Of a stretch of 45,516 bases of DNA, positions 25,492-32,353 are shown one piece after another. How positions within the stretch are numbered: the stretch's first letter is position 1; every line of letters begins with the position of its first letter. A program made the position numbers and the translations under genes. The notes beneath the pieces are model-generated. The model was not told the origin of the DNA, did not search any database, and worked only from the letters and a program-made list of their open reading frames with translations. Source of the DNA: a virus; the IMG/VR virus record IMGVR_UViG_3300020171_000054, positions 1-45,516 of that record, one strand, 5' to 3'.

Positions 25492-25685
25492 GTCAATCGC
25501 CTCACGTTTCCGAACACCATAATCGCGCCAAGGAATATCAGTGGGAATCCCCACCACCACCCGGAGCCGACAGCCGCAGACGAACCAACAGCAAGCATCA
25601 GCCAGAATGTGATCCACCGCTTCGCACTCATGTGCCTGCCGATTTGGCCATCAATTCTGTGTAACATACCTTTCAGCCTGAGCAT
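25488..25685 (-). CDS. small membrane protein
   Basis: A 65-residue protein with an amphipathic N-terminus (MLRLKGMLHRIDGQIGRH) and two hydrophobic spans (ITFWLMLAVGSSAAVG and WWGFPLIFLGAIMVFG), so a probable two-pass inner-membrane protein. The ATG at 25685 has GGAGGG 6 bases upstream. It overlaps the HNH gene stop by 13 bases. It may be a superinfection or lysis factor but this is unproven. Confidence 0.6.
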   Translation of the reverse strand: MLRLKGMLHRIDGQIGRHMSAKRWITFWLMLAVGSSAAVGSGWWWGFPLIFLGAIMVFGNVRRLT

Positions 25686-26278
25686 AACTGGCCCTCCTTC
25701 TTTCCCAGCCTTATCATATATTCTTCTGCTGTAGTCGCCCTCTTCGATGAATTACAGCCGCCACATGCTGGCGCTATGTTCATAATGTAGCTGCTGCCAC
25801 CCCTTGAAAGCGGAACCTTATGATCAATAGTGACCGTTTCTGGCGTTAAAACACGCCCACAATAAGCGCATTTCCAATCATGTTGTTCGCAAAGTCTTGT
25901 GAACTCCTCTTTCATAAAAGACCCGCCATTTTCTAGTTTCGCCGCCATTCGCTTAGCGTTGCTACGCCTACTGCTTTCTCTTACTTTCTCAGGGTGCTTT
26001 TCCATCCTCTGCTTAGCATATTCTAGCGCTTCTGATCGATGTTCTTGATAGTAGATCCGTTTACGCATTAGTATCGCTTCGCGATTCTCCTGATGATAGA
26101 TCCGTTTGCTCTCAAGCCTTGCTTCACGATTAGCGAAATGCCAGCTCCTGCAACTTTCACGCATCTTCTTGCGGTGAGTAATAACCCATGCTTTTGCTTC
26201 ACAATTATGAGAACAAAACCGCTGATTGTGAACATTCACTACGAACTCTTTGCGGCATTGTTCACATATTTTCGGCAT
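25673..26278 (-). CDS. HNH endonuclease with zinc knuckle
   Basis: A 201-residue protein. It begins with a CEQCRKEFVV...CSHNC zinc knuckle, then a basic coiled-like stretch (HQENREAILMRKRIYYQEH), and ends with an HNH domain: CAYCGRVL, VTIDHKVPLSRGG, NIAPACGGCNSSK. DNA composition is more AT-rich than in the structural genes. It follows a ribbon-helix-helix gene, overlapping by 17 bases. Likely a homing-type nuclease. Confidence 0.82.
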   Translation of the reverse strand: MPKICEQCRKEFVVNVHNQRFCSHNCEAKAWVITHRKKMRESCRSWHFANREARLESKRIYHQENREAILMRKRIYYQEHRSEALEYAKQRMEKHPEKVRESSRRSNAKRMAAKLENGGSFMKEEFTRLCEQHDWKCAYCGRVLTPETVTIDHKVPLSRGGSSYIMNIAPACGGCNSSKRATTAEEYMIRLGKKEGQLCSG

Positions 26279-26414
26279 TCTCTTTCGCCATCTGCTTACG
26301 AAGCGCCCGCTTCATCGCGGCGTTTTTATTCTCGCTCGATTCTAAATATGCGATGATGTCAGCATCTTTCTCGGTGTTGAGTTGTAGCGAGAATTGCTTA
26401 CGGGTTGCGGTCAT
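26262..26414 (-). CDS. ribbon-helix-helix protein, copy 2
   Basis: A 50-residue protein (start ATG after AAGGAGAGAGCA). It reads RKQFSLQLNTEKDADIIAYL then NAAMKRALRKQMAK: one beta strand and two helices of the CopG/Arc ribbon-helix-helix fold. It is a clear paralogue of 27412-27561 (shared EKDADI, AYL and RALRxQ). Such dimers bind DNA and often repress their own promoter. It lies between two HNH genes and overlaps the second by 17 bases. Confidence 0.75.
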   Translation of the reverse strand: MTATRKQFSLQLNTEKDADIIAYLESSENKNAAMKRALRKQMAKENAENM

Positions 26415-26424
26415 TGCTCTCTCC

Positions 26425-27147
26425 TTATGCTGTTGCTAGTTGTAGCTCTCGCCATTCGGCGGGGGTCTTGGAGTACTTGCTACTGTTGCATGATCGGCAC
26501 AATAGACCCATGTTGGATAGTTCGTGTTTGCCACCCCTAGAAACTGGGACGACGTGATCGATGGTGCAGTATTTTAGGTCTCTAGATAATTCGCTGTCTC
26601 CGCCTAGAATTGATGGGAGTATCATCTTGTCGCCACATCCGTAGCAACGCCCATTCTGGGCCTCCCACATAGCAAGGTATTCTATAGTCGTTATGCCATT
26701 TCCTGTTTCCATTTGCGCCCTTCTACGATTGTCGAAATTCTGTCGATACGCTCTCCCTTCTGGAGATTCTAGCCGGACTCTCAGTATCTCCTGAGCCTCT
26801 GGCGTACGTTGGTGTTCTTTTCTCCTGGCTATACTATTTGGCAATCGAGAGTGCTTTAGTTTCTTTTCTTTCGCCGAGGGTGTTTTATGGTATGCTTTCT
26901 GTTGATCTTTATACTCTTGTCTTTGGCAATATTCTTTCAGATAGTCCTTCATATAAGGAACGCGAGACTCTTCTTGGCTACGGGATTTATCGCGGTCTCT
27001 TGCCTTGTCTAAACGACTAGGATTGCACCATACGGAAACGGTTTCATCACTGCATCCAACGACATCGCCAATGGCTTTATACGTCCACCCAAGCCCTCTC
27101 AGCCTGCGCATCTTCGCTTTCTGTTCCTCGGTCGCTCGCCTAGCCAT
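26425..27147 (-). CDS. HNH endonuclease with N-terminal helix-turn-helix
   Basis: A 240-residue protein. Residues about 5-45 are a helix-turn-helix (KMRRLRGLGWTYKAIGDVVG, SDETVSVWC). A long basic linker follows. The C-terminal HNH domain has GRCYGCGDKMIL, CTIDHVVPVSRGG, MGLLCRSCNSSK. The ATG follows AAGGAGGCGAG, and a strong promoter lies 24 bases upstream. This looks like a self-contained homing-endonuclease cassette. Confidence 0.85.
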   Translation of the reverse strand: MARRATEEQKAKMRRLRGLGWTYKAIGDVVGCSDETVSVWCNPSRLDKARDRDKSRSQEESRVPYMKDYLKEYCQRQEYKDQQKAYHKTPSAKEKKLKHSRLPNSIARRKEHQRTPEAQEILRVRLESPEGRAYRQNFDNRRRAQMETGNGITTIEYLAMWEAQNGRCYGCGDKMILPSILGGDSELSRDLKYCTIDHVVPVSRGGKHELSNMGLLCRSCNSSKYSKTPAEWRELQLATA

Positions 27148-27170
27148 CTCGCCTCCTTGCGTACATGTCT

Positions 27171-27198
27171 AGTATACACATATCGCCGCCAATGTCAA
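27171..27198 (-). promoter_or_regulatory. sigma70-type promoter for HNH gene
   Basis: The minus strand reads TTGACA, 16 bases, then TATACT. The -35 box overlaps the TGA stop of the gene at 27195-27422. Transcription would begin just before the HNH gene at 27147. Confidence 0.75.
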
Positions 27199-27422
27199 AC
27201 ATCAGCCCCACAGTAAGGGCACAGGAACATCGGAAGAAAGCCTCTGTCTGCTCCATCTGCTGCTCTCTCAGAAATAGTGACAATTTCATCAATGGTGATC
27301 GCATGGCGCACGACACATGCAAGAAGGCGAACCATGATATCTCTCTCGCAGCAGAATAGACGCTCACCTATGCTAGTCCATCGCCGCATTCTCCAGTTGA
27401 TCAGTAAGCGCCTAAGCATCAT
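27195..27422 (-). CDS. small protein with C-terminal CPYC motif
   Basis: A 75-residue protein (tandem ATG start, AGGAAGG upstream). It has CCERD in the first half, a helix-rich middle (DEIVTISERAADGA) and ends LCPYCGADV. With its terminal CPYC it recalls the one-knuckle zinc proteins at 27939-28100 and 28097-28417. Its start overlaps the ribbon-helix-helix stop by 11 bases and its stop lies inside the next promoter. Confidence 0.6.
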   Translation of the reverse strand: MMLRRLLINWRMRRWTSIGERLFCCERDIMVRLLACVVRHAITIDEIVTISERAADGADRGFLPMFLCPYCGADV

Positions 27423-27561
27423 GCGCCTTCCTCTCTATCTGCTCCCGGAGCGCCCGTCGAATTGCTTCAGTTCGATTCGGCTGTGCATCTAAATACGCGA
27501 GGATGTCTGCGTCTTTTTCGACGCTCAGCCAGATTGGGATCTGTCTCACTGTCGCTGCCAT
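27412..27561 (-). CDS. ribbon-helix-helix protein, copy 1
   Basis: A 49-residue protein starting MAATVRQIPIWL; AAAGGAGGGAAC is immediately upstream, and earlier frames lack a site. Strand RQIPIWLSV is followed by EKDADILAYLDA and NRTEAIRRALREQIERK, the RHH helices. Paralogue of 26262-26414. It is the first gene after the promoter at 27664-27692 and its leader holds a palindrome, so autoregulation is plausible. Confidence 0.75.
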   Translation of the reverse strand: MAATVRQIPIWLSVEKDADILAYLDAQPNRTEAIRRALREQIERKAHDA

Positions 27562-27573
27562 GTTCCCTCCTTT

Positions 27574-27660
27574 TAGTGGTGCGGCTAGACGGCTCGTCCA
27601 TCCTGACAACTATAGGCGATTGTGCGCCCCGCATAGTGCGCTATGCCCGTAGCCGCACTA
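27574..27660 (-). promoter_or_regulatory. structured leader with palindromic operator-like site
   Basis: Two features lie between promoter and gene. A perfect palindrome GCATAG-TGCG-CTATGC sits at 27631-27646. Around it, GTGCGGCTA (27579-27587) and its complement TAGCCGCAC (27650-27658) can form an outer stem. The site could bind a dimeric repressor such as the ribbon-helix-helix protein, or fold in RNA before the ribosome site. Neither is shown. Confidence 0.55.
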
Positions 27661-27663
27661 TCA

Positions 27664-27692
27664 ATCATACCATACCGGCGCCACGGTGTCAA
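27664..27692 (-). promoter_or_regulatory. sigma70-type promoter for ribbon-helix-helix gene
   Basis: The minus strand reads TTGACA, 17 bases, then TATGAT. The -35 box overlaps the TGA stop of the gene at 27689-27952, the same arrangement as at 27171-27198. Confidence 0.78.
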
Positions 27693-27952
27693 TCCCACCG
27701 CCGCCTTGGTCTTGGGTGATCGACTTCCAGCGCCGGGAACCTTAGCGCCGGCTTCTTCCGAAACACTCGCGTGTCGAGCATTGCCACGATGTCAACATAA
27801 CGATTCGAGATAGTGGCCCGCGCTTTGATCTCTTTATCAGTCGGCCATTTTGTCAATCCGTCAGCCCATTCTACGATAGCACGGACTTCTTCTTCCTGCC
27901 CATTAACAACGACATGAGTTCCCTTCCTTCCAGTCACTTCACACCGTCTCAT
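27689..27952 (-). CDS. small basic hypothetical protein
   Basis: An 87-residue protein starting MRRCEVTGRKGTHVVV, rich in Arg, Lys and Pro at the C-terminus (PALEVDHPRPRRRWD). A middle helix (EEVRAIVEWADGLTKWPTDK) and IKARATISNRYVDIVAML could be a helix-turn-helix. The ATG has no strong ribosome site and depends on the upstream stop (overlap of 14 bases). Function unknown. Confidence 0.58.
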   Translation of the reverse strand: MRRCEVTGRKGTHVVVNGQEEEVRAIVEWADGLTKWPTDKEIKARATISNRYVDIVAMLDTRVFRKKPALRFPALEVDHPRPRRRWD

Positions 27953-28100
27953 CACAAAACGGGCAGTGGAACATCGGCAAGAAACCCCAGCTAGTCCACC
28001 AGCCCACCACAAGCGGCCCTGCCTCGTCTCCGTCCGGAGTCCATTCAAGAGTCCTGGTTATCATTGCATTCCACAACTTGTCGCAGCAGACGCAGTTCAT
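27939..28100 (-). CDS. small cysteine-motif protein
   Basis: A 53-residue protein missed by length filters: MNCVCCDKLW at the start and HCPFCDETV at the end, giving CxxC pairs that could bind one zinc ion. The centre is Trp- and Gly-rich (GPLVVGWWTSWGFLPM). Its ATG overlaps the previous stop (ATGA). It is one of a series of tiny zinc-binding proteins in the early and accessory region. Confidence 0.62.
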   Translation of the reverse strand: MNCVCCDKLWNAMITRTLEWTPDGDEAGPLVVGWWTSWGFLPMFHCPFCDETV

Positions 28101-28417
28101 TGCGCCTCCATCATATCAAGTAGCTCTCTTGCCGCAGCATGTAGCGCCCCGGCAACAGAAGCCTCTATCCCCGTGAAGTGTTTCGCATTCTCAATCAATA
28201 CTGAGACACACTCATTGATCGTCTCTTTGCGGACACGGGCTTCGTCGGCGCGGGTATTCCAGACAGCGAACGCCTCTTCTTCACTCCTCCTTAATGGCCC
28301 CTCAGCAAGGCAAACGCCACATCCAGCACGATGCAGATGAATGTTGATGCCGAACTTCTCAACTCGGAGAGAGTATGAATCGGCACCGCAGAATGGGCAC
28401 GACTTCAACTTAGGCAT
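28097..28417 (-). CDS. Lar-like restriction-alleviation family zinc protein
   Basis: A 106-residue protein starting MPKLKSCPFCGADS (ATG after GAAGGAGGATGAG). The N-terminal KSCPFCG, HRAGCGVC, then SEEEAFAVWNTR is the signature of the Lar family, small zinc proteins best known from Rac prophage RalR/Lar that ease type I restriction. The C-terminal half (KETINECVSVLIENA, GALHAAARELLDMMEAQ) is helical. Restriction alleviation is only inferred from family resemblance. A near-copy of its last codons lies at 28800-28837. Confidence 0.72.
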   Translation of the reverse strand: MPKLKSCPFCGADSYSLRVEKFGINIHLHRAGCGVCLAEGPLRRSEEEAFAVWNTRADEARVRKETINECVSVLIENAKHFTGIEASVAGALHAAARELLDMMEAQ

Positions 28418-28418
28418 C

Positions 28419-28787
28419 TCATCCTCCTTCACTTGTGAACTTCCACATGATGAGTTGTCCGCTGAAAGGGAAGCCGGATTTAGCAAACCATGCTTCCATG
28501 TCGTCGTAGGAAGCGAACCCGTCAGCCTGTGCCAGCATTTCACGTTGGTCAGCATCCAAAGGTATACCGTGGTCGATCACCACACAAACGCCGTCGATCA
28601 TGATGTCTAGTGCCTGGAGACACTCGTTTTCGAGTAGCTTCCTGCACTCCTTCGTCCTCATCCCGGTGTAGTGGTACAATCGATCCCCAACTTGAAACGG
28701 ACGCTTGCGCTTCGCCCGAATCGTCTGCACGCACTCGCCGGACTCGACCTTCTCAGCCTTCCATTGTTGGTAGTTCAGTGTCGGCAT
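28419..28787 (-). CDS. ASCH-domain-like protein
   Basis: A 122-residue protein starting MPTLNYQQWKAEKVES (ATG after GAGGGGAC). It has QTIRAKRKRPFQVGDRLYHY followed by TGMRTKECRKL, then AQADGFASYDDMEAWFAK and LIMWKF, the order seen in ASCH/PUA-like phage proteins that bind RNA or modified nucleotides. No catalytic site is evident. It ends 1 base before the Lar-like gene start. Confidence 0.68.
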   Translation of the reverse strand: MPTLNYQQWKAEKVESGECVQTIRAKRKRPFQVGDRLYHYTGMRTKECRKLLENECLQALDIMIDGVCVVIDHGIPLDADQREMLAQADGFASYDDMEAWFAKSGFPFSGQLIMWKFTSEGG

Positions 28788-28799
28788 GTCCCCTCTCAA

Positions 28800-28854
28800 T
28801 CATATCAAGCAACTCTCTCGCCGCAGCTTGTAGCGCGGTTTCATGATTCGCCTT
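28800..28854 (-). pseudogene. relic 3' end of a second Lar-like gene
   Basis: A frame here reads ALQAAARELLDMIERG, close to ALHAAARELLDMMEAQ that ends the Lar-like protein. Bases 28800-28837 match 28111-28148 at 33 of 38 positions. No complete gene surrounds it. It looks like the broken tail of an older copy now joined to other genes. Confidence 0.55.
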
Positions 28855-29074
28855 GCGCTTTGGCGAGAGCAGCGCACAGCTTTAGCCATCCCTCGGTACT
28901 GGCAGCCTCGCTGCTTTCCAGCGTTCCGTCTTCAAGGAGTGCTGTAATCTCGCTGTGTATGGTCTCCAGCGCCTCGTACATCTCCGGCGCGGCGGCGATG
29001 AGATTGGCATTGGCAATTTCGGGTATTCCCCCTTCACACGCTCGCCAGACGCCCTTGTCGTTTAGGTTGGCGTG
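28841..29074 (-). pseudogene. open segment of IAAAPEMYEAL-type early protein, separated by in-frame TGA
   Basis: A 77-codon frame that directly continues the frame of 29075-29191 past a TGA. It reads GVWRACEGGIPEIANANLIA, AAPEMYEALETIHSEITALL, a signature of small phage early proteins (ANAxLIAAAPEMYEAL). Those proteins are normally single genes. It has no good start; the first ATG gives 47 residues (MYEALETI...) with no ribosome site. A TGG to TGA change (Trp to stop) would explain it, so I call it a probable split pseudogene, though read-through cannot be excluded. Confidence 0.5.
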
Positions 29075-29191
29075 TCAAGCCTTCAGGTCTTCAATCTCGT
29101 CAATGTCAGCGGCAGTCATCCCCTGTCGCGCCTCTTCCCCTAAACGCCTAATTGCATTTTCCAACAGTGTCAGCTTCCTTGCATTATTCAT
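29075..29191 (-). CDS. 38-residue protein, possibly truncated N-part of interrupted gene
   Basis: Reads MNNARKLTLLENAIRRLGEE, then ARQGMTAADIDEIEDLKA and a TGA; AAGGAGGATTC precedes the ATG, so it is translated. The frame stays open beyond the TGA (28841-29074). Standing alone it would be a small helical protein. More likely it is the N-terminal part of a protein lost by the stop mutation. Confidence 0.6.
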   Translation of the reverse strand: MNNARKLTLLENAIRRLGEEARQGMTAADIDEIEDLKA

Positions 29192-29207
29192 GAATCCTCC
29201 TTCGCCA

Positions 29208-29654
29208 CTATTCTGGCAGCTTGATTAACCCTAACGCCTCTCTCAGCTCATTGACCAAATGAGGTGAAGCAGCATTGAAATGTGCTAAGAATTCGGCGTT
29301 TTCTTCGGCGGCCTCTACAGGCTTGTGAGCCCCATATTTGCCAGAGGAGTAAACTGTTGCATCAATCACCTTGCCGCTGTCGGGGATGAGCGCGCGGAGC
29401 TTCTCGTATAAATTAGTTTCACACCCATAGCATCCTTCCATCGGTGTGTTCTGCGAGATGATTGTGATACACTCCTCGATTGTCTCGCGGCGTGTGTCTG
29501 TGCGGGTATTCCATGCAACGATGGCGTCCTCACGGCAATTTATGCTTTGCACATCAGCGCCGCACATAAAGCATCCAACAGAATAGACAGTGAATCCATT
29601 CCATTTTACTGTTGCTTCTCCACCGCAGAATGGGCACGGTTTCAACTCAGACAT
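29208..29654 (-). CDS. Lar-like zinc protein with C-terminal extension
   Basis: A 148-residue protein starting MSELKPCPFCGGEA (ATG after GGAGGAGAGA). The front is a Lar-family ribbon: KPCPFCGGEATVKW, CFMCGADV, CREDAIVAWNTR. The rest (ETIEECITIISQN, CYGCETN, FNAASPHLVNELREALGL) is helical and like the 'IAAAPHLVEAL' tails of small early proteins. Paralogue in part of 28097-28417. It may protect phage DNA from host restriction, by family analogy only. Confidence 0.7.
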   Translation of the reverse strand: MSELKPCPFCGGEATVKWNGFTVYSVGCFMCGADVQSINCREDAIVAWNTRTDTRRETIEECITIISQNTPMEGCYGCETNLYEKLRALIPDSGKVIDATVYSSGKYGAHKPVEAAEENAEFLAHFNAASPHLVNELREALGLIKLPE

Positions 29655-30261
29655 TCTCTCCTCCTTCACTCGCCGTCTTTAGAATGTTGCCAAGCCAGCA
29701 GTCGTCAGTGTGTCGAATTCCATCACGACGCAGAGAATGGTGATCGCACAGAAGACATCGATAGATCTCGTTTGGGCCTGCTGGTGCCATTTCAAGATTT
29801 GTACACGCTTCACGCAACCTCTCGACATCCACCAGCGCCTTCCCAGCCGGCGTGGCAGAGAGGGCTGCCCTGATCCTCTCATGCGCGGCCAATGGGTCGT
29901 TTGTCAGATGCACTGAGCAGAACTCTAGCGCCTCTCTCAGCGCCTCTATCTGCTGCTGCATCCACTCAATCAGTTCTCCAAGATCCGGCCATGTGTGAGG
30001 CTTATTGTGCGCAACTTGCCACGCCTTCTCCGCACCGCGCATCCGACTACGCTGAAGCTCTACGAGTCTGAAATGCATTTCGTCGCCTTCTTCGAAATCA
30101 GCAACGCGCTTCTCTAGTGCGGCTATCTTCTCCTTGGCCGCCTCTTCCCATGCACATCCGTCGATCAAGGTTGCTAGTTCGGCAAGTGCCTCTCGATAGA
30201 CATCTCCTGCGTAAATGACATTTATCAATTCCAACGCACGTCGTATCTTCTCAGTCTTCAT
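29647..30261 (-). CDS. hypothetical helical protein with CxxCxHH end
   Basis: A 204-residue protein, largely helical and charged (KEKIAALEKRVADFEEGDE is coiled-coil-like), with a C-terminal CLLCDHHSLRRDG segment that could bind zinc. The front (MKTEKIRRALELINVI) and the LSATPAGKALVDVERLREAC stretch match the style of small phage early proteins of unknown use. It overlaps the ATPase loader by four bases (ATGA) and the Lar-like gene by eight. Confidence 0.65.
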   Translation of the reverse strand: MKTEKIRRALELINVIYAGDVYREALAELATLIDGCAWEEAAKEKIAALEKRVADFEEGDEMHFRLVELQRSRMRGAEKAWQVAHNKPHTWPDLGELIEWMQQQIEALREALEFCSVHLTNDPLAAHERIRAALSATPAGKALVDVERLREACTNLEMAPAGPNEIYRCLLCDHHSLRRDGIRHTDDCWLGNILKTASEGGENV

Positions 30262-30854
30262 CGTTCGCCTCCTTTTCTCCTATCGTCACCATCAAGCCTG
30301 AGCATCTTGCACGAGCCTCTCCACCTAGACAGCACTCGATCCCCGTAGACTCTCTCAATAGCTAGCGCATTCATGTTCGTCGTTACGAATATCGGTAACA
30401 GGTTCGCCCAACGATAGTCGAAGATCGCCTGAAACGCAGCGTATACGAAGTCGCTGCCAGCTTTCTCATACTCAGTACCGAGATCGTCAACGAATAGCAA
30501 CTCAGCCCGCTTTGCATCGCCGGCAGGATCTTCGTTATTCGAGAATGCCTCTCGCAGTGCGTTAGCCAGATCGGTTGCCTTCCAGTAGTAGTATTTATGA
30601 AACGGCGTATATGCCTCAAGCCCGTTATCAATCTCTTTGATAACTGGACGGTTTGCAATATCGATGTCATTCAACGTGGCAATCATGATGTGTGTTTTGC
30701 CTGTGCCGACAGGCCCGCCGAGTATCATGCCACCAAGTTCGCCCGCGACGATCTGCTTGGCGTACTCGATCGCTTTGCGATTGCCATCGTCCACTCGGCA
30801 CGTCTCTAACGATGCGTTGATGAATCGCTTGTCAATCTTCGATCCGATAATCAT
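30258..30854 (-). CDS. DnaC-like helicase loader ATPase
   Basis: A 198-residue AAA+ protein starting MIIGSKIDKRF (ATG overlapping the previous stop, AAGGGGAC upstream). Walker A is GGPVGTGKT (46-54), Walker B is LLFVDDLG (119-126), and sensor-like IFVTTNMNALAIER with a final GDRVLSRWRG arginine region follow. This is the DnaC/IstB-type loader that places replicative helicase at the origin. A phage helicase is not seen, so it probably recruits the host DnaB. Confidence 0.88.
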   Translation of the reverse strand: MIIGSKIDKRFINASLETCRVDDGNRKAIEYAKQIVAGELGGMILGGPVGTGKTHIMIATLNDIDIANRPVIKEIDNGLEAYTPFHKYYYWKATDLANALREAFSNNEDPAGDAKRAELLFVDDLGTEYEKAGSDFVYAAFQAIFDYRWANLLPIFVTTNMNALAIERVYGDRVLSRWRGSCKMLRLDGDDRRKGGER

Positions 30855-31651
30855 TCTGTCCCCTTGCAAGTCTCAAACGCGTCGGCGTACTCGCCTGGAC
30901 GCGTTACTACTCTACGCAACGATCCGTTGCCTATCGCGCTGTTGCTGTCAGGCATCTTTCCAGCCGCGAAGTCAGCAATCCACTTTCGCACCGTGTTTAT
31001 CGTCCATGTCCAGCCAAGCAATGAAAGCCGATCCATGCAGCCGATTACCTCATTAACAGTGTAGCCTTCTTCGATAACCATCGCCTTCATGCCTTGTTGG
31101 ATTGGTAGCCATGCTTTGCCCTTCGGACGAACGCCTCTTGTCTCAGCGAAATGCTCAGTTAGTCTAGTGAGTTCTTCATTCGGCATTCTTGTCCTCGGCT
31201 TGTCCGAGGGAGTAGTTTGATACTTACTAAGATCCTTGTTGACTTCTTCTACTACCTGTTTACTACTATGTACCCCGGTTTCCCATGTGTTGGATTCCCC
31301 GTGTTCCGGGTTTTCAGGATACGGCTCATCTTCTTGCTTCGACGTGCCTTTCGATTCAGTAACAGTCCATTTGCTGCCTACGAATAATCCTGATCCATCT
31401 GCTTGTACAGGTTCTGTTGCCAGATACCCGGCCGCTTTGAGTTCTTTGATTGCAGAGCTTAGTGATGTCTTGCTGTCCTTCGCACGCCTTAGCAGATCGT
31501 TATACCGTATCTGCCAGTTTGGTGGGCGCGACATTAGGTAGAGATGAAGCCCCTTTGCTTTCCAAGACAAGTCTGGATTCTCTACGACTTCGAGATAAGT
31601 GGTTTTGTATTTTTCGTTGCGTCGTTGTTCAAGCCGTATCAGTTCGCTCAT
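30851..31651 (-). CDS. replication initiation protein-like, winged-helix
   Basis: A 266-residue protein starting MSELIRLEQRRNE. A longer GTG-start frame at 31738 lacks a site. Residues about 15-90 form a winged helix (YLEVVENPDLSWKAKGLHLY, then LMSRPPNWQIRYNDLLRRAK, GYLATEPVQADG). A linker rich in Glu and Pro follows and the C-terminal third (TVNEVIGCMDRLSLLGWTW) is a DnaD-like helical stretch. Paired with the DnaC-like gene it probably recognises the origin and passes the helicase loader on. No origin repeat was seen inside it. Confidence 0.78.
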   Translation of the reverse strand: MSELIRLEQRRNEKYKTTYLEVVENPDLSWKAKGLHLYLMSRPPNWQIRYNDLLRRAKDSKTSLSSAIKELKAAGYLATEPVQADGSGLFVGSKWTVTESKGTSKQEDEPYPENPEHGESNTWETGVHSSKQVVEEVNKDLSKYQTTPSDKPRTRMPNEELTRLTEHFAETRGVRPKGKAWLPIQQGMKAMVIEEGYTVNEVIGCMDRLSLLGWTWTINTVRKWIADFAAGKMPDSNSAIGNGSLRRVVTRPGEYADAFETCKGTE

Positions 31652-31753
31652 GCTTACCAACTCCCATTGGAAGAGTGTGTGGGCAGTTCGCCCCAATGAT
31701 GGAACGATTGCTAGGCAAGGCTCCGGCTCCCTGCCCACTTGGATAAGTATATC

Positions 31754-31888
31754 CTATCCCTGCGCCGAATCCAACTTACTCTCGGCCTGCTTCGCCTTCT
31801 TCTTCGCTTCCTTATATTCGACGAAAGTGATTCCGCACTTCGCACACGCCCATCCGCTACGCCACAAATGCCGCTTCCCGTCATTCAT
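31754..31888 (-). CDS. 44-residue protein with CAKC motif
   Basis: Reads MNDGKRHLWRSGWACAKCGI then TFVEYKEAKKKAKQAESK, with one CxxC pair and a basic helix. The ribosome site is weak (GAAGAGAG). An even smaller frame (31881-31934, 17 residues) precedes and overlaps it. The pattern W.C..CG.tF..Y resembles one-knuckle zinc micro-proteins of phages. Bases 31739-31753 and the GGATA-type palindrome just after it have no clear purpose. Confidence 0.55.
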   Translation of the reverse strand: MNDGKRHLWRSGWACAKCGITFVEYKEAKKKAKQAESKLDSAQG

Positions 31889-31942
31889 CACATCTCTCTT
31901 CATAAGTAGGATAAGTGCGTCGGAACTTAGACATCTCGTTGG

Positions 31943-32092
31943 TTATGTGCTCATCGTGATCCTGTAAGGGAGTCCCTCGCAGTAATGCTCAATCATCGTG
32001 TCAACCCACGACGGCTCTATGTATCCATCATATATGTGGTCGTAATACCAGGTCAGACATTCGAGGATTGCCTGTTTCAGGTCTAGATTCAC
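31943..32092 (-). CDS. 49-residue helical protein
   Basis: A GTG start with GGGAGGATAAA upstream is chosen; a longer TTG frame has no site. It reads VNLDLKQAILECLTWYYDHI then YDGYIEPSWVDTMIEHYCEG, mostly helical with aromatic residues. No family recognised. It follows an 18-residue frame by one base. Confidence 0.55.
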   Translation of the reverse strand: MNLDLKQAILECLTWYYDHIYDGYIEPSWVDTMIEHYCEGLPYRITMST

Positions 32093-32093
32093 T

Positions 32094-32150
32094 TTATCCT
32101 CCCATCTCGCTACGGATTGTTCCAACAGCGTAGAATACTCGTCGCGCCAT
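32094..32150 (-). CDS. 18-residue micro-ORF
   Basis: MARRVFYAVGTIRSEMGG, with an ATG overlapping the previous stop as TGATG and a GAGGAGGAG ribosome site in the upstream gene. Its stop TAA lies one base before the GTG of the next gene. It may serve translational coupling or be spurious. Confidence 0.4.
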   Translation of the reverse strand: MARRVFYAVGTIRSEMGG

Positions 32151-32353
32151 CACTCCTCCTCGTCCATCTCCCACACCCCGAACCGATGTCCATTCTCCGT
32201 ATAGAACTTCGCCGGCGGGATAGGCCAGCCAGCTCTTCGAAGTATATTGATAGCCTTCGCCGGATTGCACCCGAACCTGACGAAGCAATCAAGCACCGTC
32301 AGGCGATCGCCGTGACGCAGCGCGTTGAGGATGTCGTCAGTCTGAGACATCAC
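32150..32353 (-). CDS. helix-turn-helix domain protein
   Basis: A 67-residue protein with the small phage helix-turn-helix motif TDDILNALRHGDRLTVLDCF, VRFGCNPAKAINILRRAGWP, and an ENGHRFGVWEM wing. Proteins of this type are common in early phage operons and often described as HTH DNA-binding or transcription factors. Tandem ATG start; overlap of four bases with the upstream gene. Confidence 0.75.
   Translation of the reverse strand: MMSQTDDILNALRHGDRLTVLDCFVRFGCNPAKAINILRRAGWPIPPAKFYTENGHRFGVWEMDEEE

Noticed and set aside
27140-27367. 75-residue minus-strand frame overlapping two genes
   Set aside because: Covers the promoter and a better-supported CPYC protein in another frame; no ribosome site.
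28841-29191. TGA read as an amino acid (recoded genome)
   Set aside because: Many genes here clearly end at TGA with overlapping starts (TGATG), so TGA is a normal stop.
32094-32292. Frames 32094-32288 and 32110-32292
   Set aside because: Shadows of the helix-turn-helix gene at 32150-32353, apart from the 18-residue start inside.
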